From positions 62,001 through 126,000 of the forward strand of contig JBHGYD010000054.1 in the NCBI GenBank assembly GCA_041920415.1: a stretch of 64,000 bases of DNA, given 5' to 3'. Every line of letters begins with the position of its first letter. Within the stretch, counting starts at the first letter, position 1. The notes beneath the pieces are model-generated. The model was not told the DNA's origin, searched no databases, and was given only the letters and a program-made list of their open reading frames with translations. This DNA is from JBHGYD01 sp041920415 (GTDB lineage: Bacteria > Bacillota > Bacilli > Bacillales > Anoxybacillaceae). Below are positions 8,014 to 15,844 of the stretch, in pieces. Position numbers and translations under genes: made by a program.

Positions 8014-8046
8014 AAAACAGAACCAGAAAGATGGTTCTGTTTTTTA
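8014..8046. terminator. Terminator-like hairpin upstream of the sigK fragment
   Basis: Perfect 11-bp stem (8014-8024 with 8033-8043), 8-base loop, flanked by A-runs and T-runs, so it could terminate in either direction. There is no intact gene for it to serve, which suggests a remnant of a lost neighbour. Confidence 0.55.
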
Positions 8047-8081
8047 AAGAAAAGTATAAAAAAGCATACTGCCTAATAAGA

Positions 8082-8142
8082 ATGAACCTCTCCCACCTAC
8101 ACATTGTTTAGAGGTGGGAGACTTCTCGGTGAACATGTTAAA
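8082..8142. repeat. 61-bp hairpin repeat, copy 1
   Basis: This 61-bp unit recurs at 9069-9129 with only three mismatches, and similarity ends sharply on both sides. It holds a perfect 9-bp stem CTCCCACCT (8090-8098) / AGGTGGGAG (8112-8120) with a 13-base loop. A compact unit with one subterminal stem resembles the ends of IS200/IS605-type elements or their non-autonomous derivatives (inference; no transposase gene is present). Confidence 0.7.
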
Positions 8143-8207
8143 ATGTAATAAACACGAAATTTTCATAGGTTGAAAAATAGCTACATATTAAAAAGGAGGC
8201 TGTAACA

Positions 8208-9098
8208 ATGGCGGTTTTAATAAAACAATTAACAGAATGTTCGTTAAACGACATTCTCAATGCTTGGAACAATGGGTTTCAAGGGTATGATGTCAATGTA
8301 TCCATGAATATGAAACAGCTCCTTTCAAGAATGGATATACAAAACCTGTCGCCAGAACATTCTTTCATAGCTTTTGATGAACAAAAACCGATTGGAATAG
8401 TGTTAAACGGTCTTAGGAAAACAAAAACAGGTAAGATCATTGCGTGGAATGGGGGAACGGCCGTTGCTCCTGAATACAGACATCAAGGAATTGGAAGAAT
8501 GTTGATTGAGGCCTCCATTGCAATGTATAAAAAAGAAAATGTTCATATAGCGACATTAGAAGCGTTAAGCCAAAATAAAAAAGCGATTCAGCTTTATGAA
8601 AAAATGGGTTATCAAATTGTAGACGAACTGCTGTTATTGGAGAAAAAAGAAGTGGAAACGTATTGTATTGCTGATAAGCTTTTATCTACATATAGTGGAG
8701 AAGTGAAATCAGCAGAAGAGCTTGCTGCTGTTCATTTTTATCCAGACATTGTGCCTTGGCAAACAGATTTCCGCTCTGTAAAAAATGGAGAAGCATTGTT
8801 CATTTATCAAAATCATTCGCTTTTAGGATATGTATTGTTTAAACGCAGTTACAATGAATTAGGAAAAGTTGAAGATGTTACTATTTTTCAATGTGAGACA
8901 GCTGATGTTGAAGATAAACAGGACATCATTGATTTTGCTTTTTATGTTCTCACCAAAAATTATAAAGGAGCGAATTTTAAAATTATTAATCTTCCAAAAA
9001 GCAATAATCATTTCGTATCCACACTCGAAAATGCAGATTTTCGTCTTTTTGCTAAACAAGTATTCATGATGAACCTCTCCCACCTACACGTTGTTTAG
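8208..9098 (+). CDS. GNAT family N-acetyltransferase, 3' end altered by a repeat
   Basis: A 296-residue protein with a GNAT acetyltransferase domain in its first half. The acetyl-CoA signature YRHQGIGRMLIE lies at about residues 92-103, followed by the typical ALSQNKKAIQLYEKMGY segment. The second half (about 150-296) may be a degenerate second GNAT fold. The substrate is unknown. A strong ribosome binding site AAGGAGG precedes ATG 8208. The last ten codons (MNLSHLHVV and the stop) lie within the second 61-bp repeat, so the original C-terminus has probably been replaced. The gene sits between the two copies of sigK 3' sequence and is not part of the usual yrhC-sigK neighbourhood, which suggests acquisition. 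Confidence 0.75.
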   Translation: MAVLIKQLTECSLNDILNAWNNGFQGYDVNVSMNMKQLLSRMDIQNLSPEHSFIAFDEQKPIGIVLNGLRKTKTGKIIAWNGGTAVAPEYRHQGIGRMLIEASIAMYKKENVHIATLEALSQNKKAIQLYEKMGYQIVDELLLLEKKEVETYCIADKLLSTYSGEVKSAEELAAVHFYPDIVPWQTDFRSVKNGEALFIYQNHSLLGYVLFKRSYNELGKVEDVTIFQCETADVEDKQDIIDFAFYVLTKNYKGANFKIINLPKSNNHFVSTLENADFRLFAKQVFMMNLSHLHVV

Positions 9099-9129
9099 AG
9101 GTAGGAGACTTCTCGATGAACATGTTAAA
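9069..9129. repeat. 61-bp hairpin repeat, copy 2
   Basis: Direct repeat of 8082-8142, same orientation, three mismatches. Its stem (9077-9085 with 9099-9107) has one mismatch, C against A, which would be a G-U pair in a transcript of the minus strand. It contains the stop codon (9096-9098) of the GNAT gene. Confidence 0.7.
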
Positions 9130-9279
9130 TCATATTTTCTCTTATAATGGTATCTATTGCGTTTTTGATTTCATGATACCAACGACAATCGTTTGCATGA
9201 GCGCGAAATGGTCAGCGTGGAAACAGAATCATATAGAAAAAGGGGCAATCTTATAAGACAGATTGCTCCTTTTTTTGAG
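9130..9279. other. Decayed copy of the small-peptide region behind sigK
   Basis: No intact gene. Segments around 9148-9176 and 9199-9230 resemble the small-peptide ORF at 7540-7623: the frame from ATG 9148 reads VSIAFLIS before a stop, and agcgcg...agcgtgga blocks recur. The similarity is patchy and judged by eye. The sigK terminator follows at 9239-9275. Confidence 0.45.
9239..9275. terminator. sigK terminator (bidirectional)
   Basis: Stem of about 12 bp (around AAGGGGCAATCT with AGATTGCTCCTT, one G-T pair) and T-run 9269-9276 on plus; on minus the stem is followed by CCTTTTTC. It lies just behind the sigK stop. Confidence 0.7.
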
Positions 9280-9990
9280 TTACCGCCGCTTTTCTTTCTC
9301 GTTTCGATAAAACTCATGAAACATTTTCATGAGCGCCCGCTTTTCAATGCGTGAGACGTAACTTCTTGATATGCCCAGCTCCTTGGCGATTTCCCGCTGC
9401 GTTTTTTCCTTCTGCAAATCCAGCCCAAACCGGCTAATAATCACTTCCTTTTCTCGTTCGTCCAAAACGTCAATATATTTCTTTACCTTCTCAAGCTCCA
9501 TGTTTAATTGAATGGTTTCAATGACATCGTCTCCTTCTGACTTTAATACATCGATGAGGCTGATTTCGTTTCCTTCCTTATCGTGCCCGATTGGATCATG
9601 AAGGGAAACGTCCTTTTTTGTTTTCTTTAACGAGCGTAAATGCATGAGGATTTCGTTTTCGATACAGCGAGCGGCGTATGTTGCAAGTTTTGTTCCTTTT
9701 CCTTGTGAATAGCTTTCAATCGCTTTAATGAGACCGATCGTACCAATCGAAATTAAGTCTTCTACGTCTTCACCTGTATTTTCAAATTTTTTAACAATAT
9801 GAGCAACAAGCCGTAAGTTATGTTCAATCAAAATGTTGCGAGCTTCTTCGTCGCCTTCTGCCATGAGTTGTAAGTATTTTTCCTCCTCTTTTTGGCTTAA
9901 CGGTTGGGGAAATGCGTTATTTTTAATATATGACACTAAAAACAATAACTCTTTAATGATAAACGTAAATGCAGACAAGATACCGGACAT
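9280..9990 (-). CDS. sigK: RNA polymerase sporulation sigma factor pro-sigma-K (intact)
   Basis: Late mother-cell sigma factor that drives coat and cortex maturation genes. The 236-residue protein is complete: residues 1-20 (MSGILSAFTFIIKELLFLVS) form the hydrophobic pro-sequence, with Y21 at the expected SpoIVFB cleavage site; region 2 covers about 45-115 and region 4 about 165-225, with helix-turn-helix TQREIAKELGISRSYVSR at 197-214. The gene is not interrupted by a skin element. ATG 9990 is preceded by GGTGAGAGG. A CATACATA element about 50 bases upstream fits a sigma-E or sigma-K minus-10 box. A 94% identical 3' fragment lies 1.3 kb downstream at 7689-7985, beyond the GNAT gene, so the 3' end of this gene is one of two related versions. 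Confidence 0.95.
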   Translation of the reverse strand: MSGILSAFTFIIKELLFLVSYIKNNAFPQPLSQKEEEKYLQLMAEGDEEARNILIEHNLRLVAHIVKKFENTGEDVEDLISIGTIGLIKAIESYSQGKGTKLATYAARCIENEILMHLRSLKKTKKDVSLHDPIGHDKEGNEISLIDVLKSEGDDVIETIQLNMELEKVKKYIDVLDEREKEVIISRFGLDLQKEKTQREIAKELGISRSYVSRIEKRALMKMFHEFYRNEKEKRR

Positions 9991-10035
9991 CCTCTCACCC
10001 CACCCATGTTGTTTTAGGCATGTGCCTATTACTTA

Positions 10036-10043
10036 TATGTATG
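10036..10043 (-). promoter_or_regulatory. Possible sigma-E/sigma-K minus-10 element of sigK
   Basis: On the minus strand CATACATA (10043 to 10036) resembles the minus-10 of mother-cell sigma factors, and an ACAC about 17 bases upstream could be the sigma-K minus-35. It lies about 50 bases before the sigK start. Weak motif, supported mainly by position. Confidence 0.35.
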
Positions 10044-10118
10044 AAAATGAGAAGCTGTCCGTGTTTGAACATAAAAAAAAAGATGTTGGCAATAAATAGG
10101 AATATTGTGTGAATATTC

Positions 10119-10147
10119 TTGACAAAATATTAAGATCAAGTTAAAAT
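10119..10147 (+). promoter_or_regulatory. Sigma-A promoter of gltT
   Basis: TTGACA (10119-10124), 17-base spacer, TAAAAT (10142-10147): a near-consensus vegetative promoter about 50 bases before the gltT start. Confidence 0.85.
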
Positions 10148-10196
10148 GTCTTTGTCGTTTTATGTCTAAAAATGTCCAAAAAAAGGGGGTAAATGA

Positions 10197-11462
10197 ATGA
10201 AAAAAATCGGATTAGCATGGCAAATTTTTATTGGATTAATTCTTGGGATTATTGTTGGGGCTGTTTTTTACGGAAATCCTACAGTAGCAACTTATTTACA
10301 ACCTATTGGTGATATTTTCCTTCGCTTGATAAAAATGATTGTAATTCCAATTGTTATTTCAAGCCTTGTTGTTGGTGTGGCTAATGTTGGTGACTTAAAA
10401 AAGCTTGGTAAATTAGGCGGAAAAACGCTTATTTACTTTGAAATTATTACAACAATTGCCATTGTTGTTGGTTTATTAGCGGCGAATGTTTTTCAACCTG
10501 GATCGGGTGTTAATATGAAAACACTCGAAAAAACAGATATTCAAAGCTATGTAGATACAACGAAAGAAGTACAAAATCATTCGATGATTGAAACGGTTGT
10601 TAACATCGTTCCGAAAAATATTTTCGAATCGTTAGCGAACGGAGAGATGTTAGCCATTATTTTCTTCTCTGTCATGTTTGGATTAGGAGTCGCTGCGATT
10701 GGTGAAAAAGGAAAAATAGTGCTACAGTTTTTCCAAGGTGTATCAGAAGCGATGTTTTATGTGACGAATCAAATTATGAAGTTTGCGCCATTTGGTGTCT
10801 TTGCGTTAATCGGTGTCACAGTTTCGAAATTTGGTGTCCAATCCCTTATTCCATTAAGTAAATTAGTCGTTGTTGTATATGGAACCATGATTTTCTTTGT
10901 GGTGGTTGTCCTTGGAGCTGTGGCAAAATTAGTGGGAGTCAACCTCTGGCATATAATTAAAATTTTAAAAGATGAGCTTGTGCTTGCTTATAGTACAGCC
11001 AGCTCTGAAACGGTGTTACCAAAAATTATGGAAAAAATGGAGAAGTTCGGCTGTCCAAAAGCGATTACTTCTTTTGTCATTCCAACCGGCTATTCATTTA
11101 ACTTGGACGGTTCAACGTTATATCAAGCGTTAGCAGCACTTTTTATTGCACAATTGTACGGAATTCATATGCCAATTTCTCAACAAATTTCGCTTTTATT
11201 AGTGTTAATGGTAACATCGAAAGGGATTGCCGGAGTGCCTGGCGTATCGTTTGTCGTCTTGTTAGCAACGCTAGGAACAGTTGGAATCCCAGTTGAAGGA
11301 TTAGCGTTTATCGCTGGAATTGACCGTATTTTAGATATGGCGCGTACAGCGGTGAATGTTGTTGGTAACTCTCTAGCAGCAGTGGTTATGTCAAAATGGG
11401 AAGGACAATACAACGAAGAAAAAGCAAAACAATATATGGAAGAAGTAGTAAAGAGTGCGTAA
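10197..11462 (+). CDS. gltT: Proton/sodium-glutamate symporter GltT
   Basis: Membrane transporter of the dicarboxylate/amino acid:cation symporter family that takes up glutamate and aspartate. The 421 residues carry the family's eight transmembrane helices plus two hairpins. The signature regions are visible: the serine-rich tip STASSETVLPK at about 265-275 and NLDGSTLYQ at about 301-309 in transmembrane segment 7, then the long re-entrant region ending at DRILDMARTAVNV. The sequence closely resembles GltT of B. subtilis and G. stearothermophilus from memory. AAAGGGGGT precedes the ATG. It is a single-gene unit with its own strong promoter and terminator. Confidence 0.94.
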   Translation: MKKIGLAWQIFIGLILGIIVGAVFYGNPTVATYLQPIGDIFLRLIKMIVIPIVISSLVVGVANVGDLKKLGKLGGKTLIYFEIITTIAIVVGLLAANVFQPGSGVNMKTLEKTDIQSYVDTTKEVQNHSMIETVVNIVPKNIFESLANGEMLAIIFFSVMFGLGVAAIGEKGKIVLQFFQGVSEAMFYVTNQIMKFAPFGVFALIGVTVSKFGVQSLIPLSKLVVVVYGTMIFFVVVVLGAVAKLVGVNLWHIIKILKDELVLAYSTASSETVLPKIMEKMEKFGCPKAITSFVIPTGYSFNLDGSTLYQALAALFIAQLYGIHMPISQQISLLLVLMVTSKGIAGVPGVSFVVLLATLGTVGIPVEGLAFIAGIDRILDMARTAVNVVGNSLAAVVMSKWEGQYNEEKAKQYMEEVVKSA

Positions 11463-11468
11463 TGCTGT

Positions 11469-11504
11469 AACGGCTATCTCGTTTGTTATGAGATAGCCGT
11501 TTTT
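11469..11504 (+). terminator. Terminator of gltT
   Basis: Perfect 12-bp stem (11469-11480 with 11490-11501), 9-base loop, short T-run, just behind the gltT stop. Confidence 0.85.
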
Positions 11505-11615
11505 AACGTTATTCGATACGGTCAAGATCTTATTTTTTTATAACTAATAGTATAGTATAATTTTGTTCTGAATATTGTTTAATGAAGAGCTTGTCTGATA
11601 CGTAGGAGGGAAATC

Positions 11616-12212
11616 ATGCACGAGTTAATCCAAAACATTTTCACATTTTTAGTACAATTAGGTTATCTTGGAATTGCGCTTGCGTTAATGGTTGAAATAA
11701 TCCCTAGTGAAATTGTATTGGCTTATGCGGGATATTTAGTTTCAAGAGGAGAAGTTTCTTTTGTCGGTGCGGTAGTAGCGGGAACCATTGGTGGTACAAT
11801 TGCGCAACTTTTCCTTTATTGGATGGGGTTTTACGGAGGACGTCCATTTTTAGATAAATACGGTAAATATTTATTGATTAAGAAAAAACATCTTGATTTG
11901 TCAGAAATATGGTTTAAGAAATACGGACCGGGAGTTATTTTTACAGCTCGTTTTATTCCCGTTGTTCGCCATGCGATTTCCATCCCGGCTGGAATTGCGA
12001 AAATGCCATCGTCTAAATTCACATTATATACGATATGTGCGATCATTCCTTGGTCGATTTTCTTTATTTTTCTCGGAGAACGTTTGGGAAGTAATTGGCA
12101 AAAAATTGATGAAATCGCGCAGCCTTATTTACGACCTGTAATGATTGGTGCGATTGTAGTGACAATTTTGTATGTTGTGTTTCATGTTTATCGCCGTAGA
12201 AAAAATGGATAA
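11616..12212 (+). CDS. DedA family membrane protein
   Basis: A 198-residue protein of the DedA/SNARE-associated (VTT) family. Members include flippases that recycle undecaprenyl phosphate or phosphatidylethanolamine across the membrane. Visible features are the N-terminal helix with conserved acidic EIIPSE, the glycine-rich re-entrant region GAVVAGTIGGTIAQLFLYW and the conserved basic/proline region TARFIPVVRHAISIPAG near residues 112-128. AGGAGGG precedes the ATG. The neighbouring uppP also handles the undecaprenyl carrier, so a shared role in recycling of that lipid is plausible (inference). Confidence 0.88.
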   Translation: MHELIQNIFTFLVQLGYLGIALALMVEIIPSEIVLAYAGYLVSRGEVSFVGAVVAGTIGGTIAQLFLYWMGFYGGRPFLDKYGKYLLIKKKHLDLSEIWFKKYGPGVIFTARFIPVVRHAISIPAGIAKMPSSKFTLYTICAIIPWSIFFIFLGERLGSNWQKIDEIAQPYLRPVMIGAIVVTILYVVFHVYRRRKNG

Positions 12213-12322
12213 GAAATGGATTATTGACCTAGTTTGTACGATACATGAATATAAATTGTAAACGAAGCGAACAAAAATGACGATGAGTTTATATGTCATA
12301 GGGGAGGGGGAAAGAGGGGAGT

Positions 12323-13102
12323 ATGACAAAATTAGAGGCGTTTATTTTAGGTGTTATTCAAGGATTAACAGAGTTTTTGCCAATTAGTAGTACCGGTCAT
12401 TTATATTTAGGAAGGCATTTATTCGGATTAGATGAGGCTGGTTTATTTCTTGATACGATGCTCCATATCGGTACATTGCTTGCTGTATTTGTAATTTACA
12501 AAGAAGAGTTACTTTACATCATCCGAAAACCGTTTAGTAAATTAACGTTTTTGTTAATTATCGGAACGATTCCTGCGGTTGTGATTGGCTTGCTATTTAA
12601 AGACTATTTTGAAGAAATCTCGAAAACGGGCGTAACGATTGGATGGGAATTTTTAATTACAGGCGTATTTCTTTGGTTTGCTGATGGGGTGAAAAATGGT
12701 TATAAACGAATGAACGATATTACATATACCGATGCGTTTGTGATTGGCACATTTCAAGCAGCCGCCATTTTCCCGGCTATTTCTCGTTCAGGGTTAACGA
12801 TTGTCGGTGGGCTTCTTCGTAAGCTTGACCGCGAAACAGCTGCCTATTTTTCGTTCTTGTTATCGATTCCGGCTATTGCTGGTGCGATTGTACTGCAATC
12901 GCTTGATTTATTGGAAGGGAAAGTCGAGCATATTTCTGTTGGTGCGCTGATCATCGGAACGGTTTCATCTGCTTTATTTGGCTATTTAGCGGTACGATGG
13001 ATGATTCATTATTTAAAAGAACATTCCCTAAAAAGATTTGCTGTGTATGTTTGGATTCTTGGCTTACTTGTGCTGACATTTCAAATAACAGGGAAGTTTT
13101 AA
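12323..13102 (+). CDS. uppP: Undecaprenyl-diphosphatase UppP (BacA)
   Basis: Integral membrane phosphatase that converts undecaprenyl pyrophosphate to the monophosphate lipid carrier needed for peptidoglycan synthesis; extra activity gives bacitracin resistance. The 259 residues include both BacA signatures: the N-terminal QGLTEFLPISSTGHL at about residues 14-28 with the glutamate and serine residues of the active site, and PAISRSGLT at about 152-160. The hydrophobic profile fits seven or eight helices. A G-rich ribosome binding site precedes ATG 12323. The stop codon is embedded in the terminator at 13101-13128. Confidence 0.95.
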   Translation: MTKLEAFILGVIQGLTEFLPISSTGHLYLGRHLFGLDEAGLFLDTMLHIGTLLAVFVIYKEELLYIIRKPFSKLTFLLIIGTIPAVVIGLLFKDYFEEISKTGVTIGWEFLITGVFLWFADGVKNGYKRMNDITYTDAFVIGTFQAAAIFPAISRSGLTIVGGLLRKLDRETAAYFSFLLSIPAIAGAIVLQSLDLLEGKVEHISVGALIIGTVSSALFGYLAVRWMIHYLKEHSLKRFAVYVWILGLLVLTFQITGKF

Positions 13103-13128
13103 AACGGTCGATAACAACGACCGTTTTT
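13101..13128 (+). terminator. Terminator of uppP
   Basis: 10-bp stem AAAACGGTCG / CGACCGTTTT (13101-13110 with 13118-13127), 7-base loop, T-rich end; overlaps the stop codon. Confidence 0.75.
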
Positions 13129-13206
13129 ATTTGATTTATACCGTGTTCATTCGCTATATTTATCATAGAAATTGAATTGAAAAAGAAATGAGTTGAATGA
13201 GGTACG

Positions 13207-14235
13207 ATGATGAAAAAATGGATTGTCCTTGCTGTCATTACTGCCATTAGTTTGTTTCTTATTCCGTACAGTTTACCGCTTATATTAGCGTTTATTACTG
13301 CGCTTTTATTGGAACCTACTGTGCGAAAATTGCAGGGGAAATACGATGTTAAAAGAGTACATGCTGTAACGATTGTCTTTTCGCTTTTTTTAATTATCAT
13401 CGGATTTGTTTCTTATTTTATGGTAGCCATTCTTGTTCAGCAATTTATGACGTTTTCGCAAAAACTTCCTTTTCTTTTGTCGGAAATGACAGAGGTAGTG
13501 AATCAATTTATTCAAAAATGGCAGTCGTATTCAAGTTCGATTCCAAAAGAAATTATTGATTCACTAGAAAATAGTGTGGAAACAGTTAAAAATTTGCTTC
13601 TCACTTTTGCGACGAATGCAACACAATCGATCATTCGTTATATTACGATGATTCCAGAATTTATTATCCATTTTTTAGTTTATTTAATCGCTCTTTTCCT
13701 TATTAGTTTAGACTGGCCAAAATTGAAAAGCAGTATCGAAAAACATTTATCCGAACGTACAAAACAGCGGTTGACGATTATTATGACCCAATTAAGTAGG
13801 GCTGGAATCGGTTTTATTAAAGCGCAGTTTTTATTAAGTGCTATTACATTTTTCCTAGCGTTAATTGGATTATTGTTGCTCAGAGTAGATTATCCGATCC
13901 TTTTCTCACTTCTTATTGTTATTGTTGATATTTTACCGATTTTAGGCACAGGATCGGTTCTTGTCCCGTGGGGAGTGTTTAATATAGCGAATGGTAACGA
14001 AGCACTAGGGATCGGTCTAATCGTATTATTTGTGGTTATTACGGTTATTCGCAGAACGATTGAACCAAAAATTTTCTCATCCAACCTAGGAATTAGCCCG
14101 CTTGCTGCTTTAATTAGCGTATATTTAGGATTTCGATTATTAGGCTTTATTGGGCTTTTTTTAGGACCGGCGCTTGTGATTATTATCGAGGCGATGGTAA
14201 AGGCGGGTGTCATCAAGTTCTCGTTTAAACTTTAG
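13207..14235 (+). CDS. AI-2E family (YtvI-like) membrane permease
   Basis: A 342-residue polytopic membrane protein of the AI-2E transporter/PerM family. It shows paired N-terminal helices, a central soluble segment (about residues 85-150) and a C-terminal membrane domain with the conserved DILPILGTGSVLVPWG and RRTIEPKIFSSNLGISPL segments. The B. subtilis sporulation protein YtvI is the nearest relative that comes to mind, but the subfamily is not settled. Substrate unknown; some relatives are Na+/H+ antiporters. It ends convergently against motB with a shared terminator. Confidence 0.75.
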   Translation: MMKKWIVLAVITAISLFLIPYSLPLILAFITALLLEPTVRKLQGKYDVKRVHAVTIVFSLFLIIIGFVSYFMVAILVQQFMTFSQKLPFLLSEMTEVVNQFIQKWQSYSSSIPKEIIDSLENSVETVKNLLLTFATNATQSIIRYITMIPEFIIHFLVYLIALFLISLDWPKLKSSIEKHLSERTKQRLTIIMTQLSRAGIGFIKAQFLLSAITFFLALIGLLLLRVDYPILFSLLIVIVDILPILGTGSVLVPWGVFNIANGNEALGIGLIVLFVVITVIRRTIEPKIFSSNLGISPLAALISVYLGFRLLGFIGLFLGPALVIIIEAMVKAGVIKFSFKL

Positions 14236-14246
14236 TTTAAATAATA

Positions 14247-14278
14247 AAAAGGCTGATGGAACATCCAGTCAGCCTTTT
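14247..14278. terminator. Bidirectional terminator between permease gene and motB
   Basis: 10-bp outer stem AAAAGGCTGA / TCAGCCTTTT (14247-14256 with 14269-14278) and an inner TGGA/TCCA pairing, with T-rich tails on both strands. Serves two convergent genes. Confidence 0.8.
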
Positions 14279-15026
14279 ACTCATTTGTTTTATTTGGTAA
14301 AATAAGGATTTCGACGCGTCGATTTTTCATTCGACCTTCCGCAGTAGCATTCGAGGCAACCGGTTTGAATTCGCCATACCCTTTTGCGCTAAACCAACGT
14401 GGGTCGAGCTGTTTGTTTTCTAATAACAGCTTCATAAAATTGACGGCGCGCATCACACTTAATTCCCAGTTCGATGAAAACTTGGAATTGTGAATTGGGA
14501 CGTTATCTGTATGACCGCTCACGATAATGTTGCGCGGCGGGTTCATCACAAGCAGGCGAGAAATTTCTTTTGCCATCTTTTTGTCTTGCGGTCTTACCTC
14601 GGCACTTCCTGAATCAAATAATATATCATTTAAAATGGTAACCAATAATCCTTCTTCTGTTAACGTGGTTTTCAGCTCACCGTTTAAATGCTGCTTTTCG
14701 ATATATCGATTGATTTTCGCTTGTATTTGTTGCAATTCTTTTCGCTCAATCAGCGCTTGTTGACTTTTCGTTATTTGTTGATTGTTTCGGAGCGATGTTT
14801 GTTGCTTTTCTTGTTCAATAGGGCTTGGAAAATCAAATACTCCTGTACCACCGGATAAAGCGCTGCTGAACGAACGGGCAATTTCTTGGAACTTTTTTTG
14901 GTCGATTTGGCTGCTTGCAAATAAAACGATAAAAAGAGCTAATAAAAGCGTTAATAAGTCTGCATATGGAATTAGCCATGTCTCGTCAATATGGTTTTCA
15001 TCATGATGCTTCTTTTTTTTACTCAT
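14277..15026 (-). CDS. motB: Flagellar motor stator protein MotB
   Basis: Stator subunit that anchors the ion channel to peptidoglycan. The 249 residues have a basic N-terminus, one transmembrane helix at about 18-40 with the ion-binding aspartate D23 in PYADLL, and a C-terminal OmpA-like peptidoglycan-binding domain with VSGHTDNVPI and NWELSVMRAVNF. The sequence resembles B. subtilis proton-type MotB more than MotS. Start is ATG 15026 (MSKKKKHH), which overlaps the end of motA by eight bases, so translation is coupled; an upstream ATG at 15065 would extend further into motA without need. Confidence 0.94.
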   Translation of the reverse strand: MSKKKKHHDENHIDETWLIPYADLLTLLLALFIVLFASSQIDQKKFQEIARSFSSALSGGTGVFDFPSPIEQEKQQTSLRNNQQITKSQQALIERKELQQIQAKINRYIEKQHLNGELKTTLTEEGLLVTILNDILFDSGSAEVRPQDKKMAKEISRLLVMNPPRNIIVSGHTDNVPIHNSKFSSNWELSVMRAVNFMKLLLENKQLDPRWFSAKGYGEFKPVASNATAEGRMKNRRVEILILPNKTNE

Positions 15027-15810
15027 CTTGTTTCTCTCCCTGTTCCATAAATTTTTTACGTTCATTTTCTGGGAGATAAGAAGCTAATTTTTGTTCAATA
15101 GCCCGAGGAGCTTGTCCTTCCAAAATCGAAAGTACTCCTTCAATCATCACTTGGCGTACTTTTACTTCCTCTTTTGATTTTCTCTTTAATTTATTTGCAA
15201 ATGGATGCCATAGAACATACCCGGTGAAAATCCCCATCAATGTGGCAACGAACGCCGCACTAATGGCGTGTCCAAGTTCCCCAACGTCATCCATATGTCC
15301 TAAAGCGGCAATCAAACCAACGACAGCTCCAAGTACCCCAAGGGTAGGAGCGTATGTTCCTGCCTGTGAAAAAATTGTCGCGTTTGCTTGATGCCTTTCT
15401 TCCATGGCCGCGATTTCTTCGGTCATGACATCGCGAATAAAATCTTGCGTTTGCCCGTCAATCGCTAAACTTAAGCCATTGCGCAAAAACGGATCTTCAA
15501 TTTCAGCCACTTTTGCTTCTAGAGCTAACAAGCCCTCACGGCGAGCGATATTGGCCCATTCGACGAACATTGGGATTAACTCCTCAATTGTCGGTGTTTT
15601 TTGTTCTTTAAAAATAACGCCAAACAGTTTCGGGACCTTTTTTATTTCTCGCGTTGGAAAGGCGATTGTCACGGAAGCGGCCGTCCCAACGAGAATGATT
15701 AAAATAGCGGCAGGATTGATTAATACATTTGGGCTAACGCCTTTAAAATACATGCCAACTCCTACAGCAATAATACCAAGAATAATACCAATAACTGATG
15801 TCTTATCCAA
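15019..15810 (-). CDS. motA: Flagellar motor stator protein MotA
   Basis: Ion-channel subunit of the flagellar stator. The 263-residue protein has four transmembrane segments; the MotA/ExbB-type signature is GTYAPTLGVLGAVVGLIAAL in helices 3 and 4. The cytoplasmic loop contains the charged residues that contact FliG (RREGLLALE region near 90). It starts with TTG at 15810, preceded by a run of six G as ribosome binding site. motA and motB form a two-gene unit read on the minus strand. A 9-bp inverted repeat lies upstream at 15845-15887; a clear sigma-D promoter could not be identified. Confidence 0.95.
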   Translation of the reverse strand: MDKTSVIGIILGIIAVGVGMYFKGVSPNVLINPAAILIILVGTAASVTIAFPTREIKKVPKLFGVIFKEQKTPTIEELIPMFVEWANIARREGLLALEAKVAEIEDPFLRNGLSLAIDGQTQDFIRDVMTEEIAAMEERHQANATIFSQAGTYAPTLGVLGAVVGLIAALGHMDDVGELGHAISAAFVATLMGIFTGYVLWHPFANKLKRKSKEEVKVRQVMIEGVLSILEGQAPRAIEQKLASYLPENERKKFMEQGEKQDE

Positions 15811-15844
15811 TCTGATCCCCCCGTTACTTGTTAAAAATAAATGG

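Noticed and set aside
8208..9098. GNAT gene as cargo of a toxin-antitoxin or defence island
   Set aside because: No second gene, nuclease, helicase or toxin partner is present between the two sigK 3' copies; only one acetyltransferase and repeats are seen.
9833..10099. ORF of 88 codons on the plus strand across the sigK start
   Set aside because: It is antisense to the sigK 5' end and promoter region and has no ribosome binding site or family resemblance.
14277..15810. MotPS-type sodium stator
   Set aside because: The sequences resemble B. subtilis MotA and MotB more closely than MotP and MotS, including the MotB linker and N-terminus.
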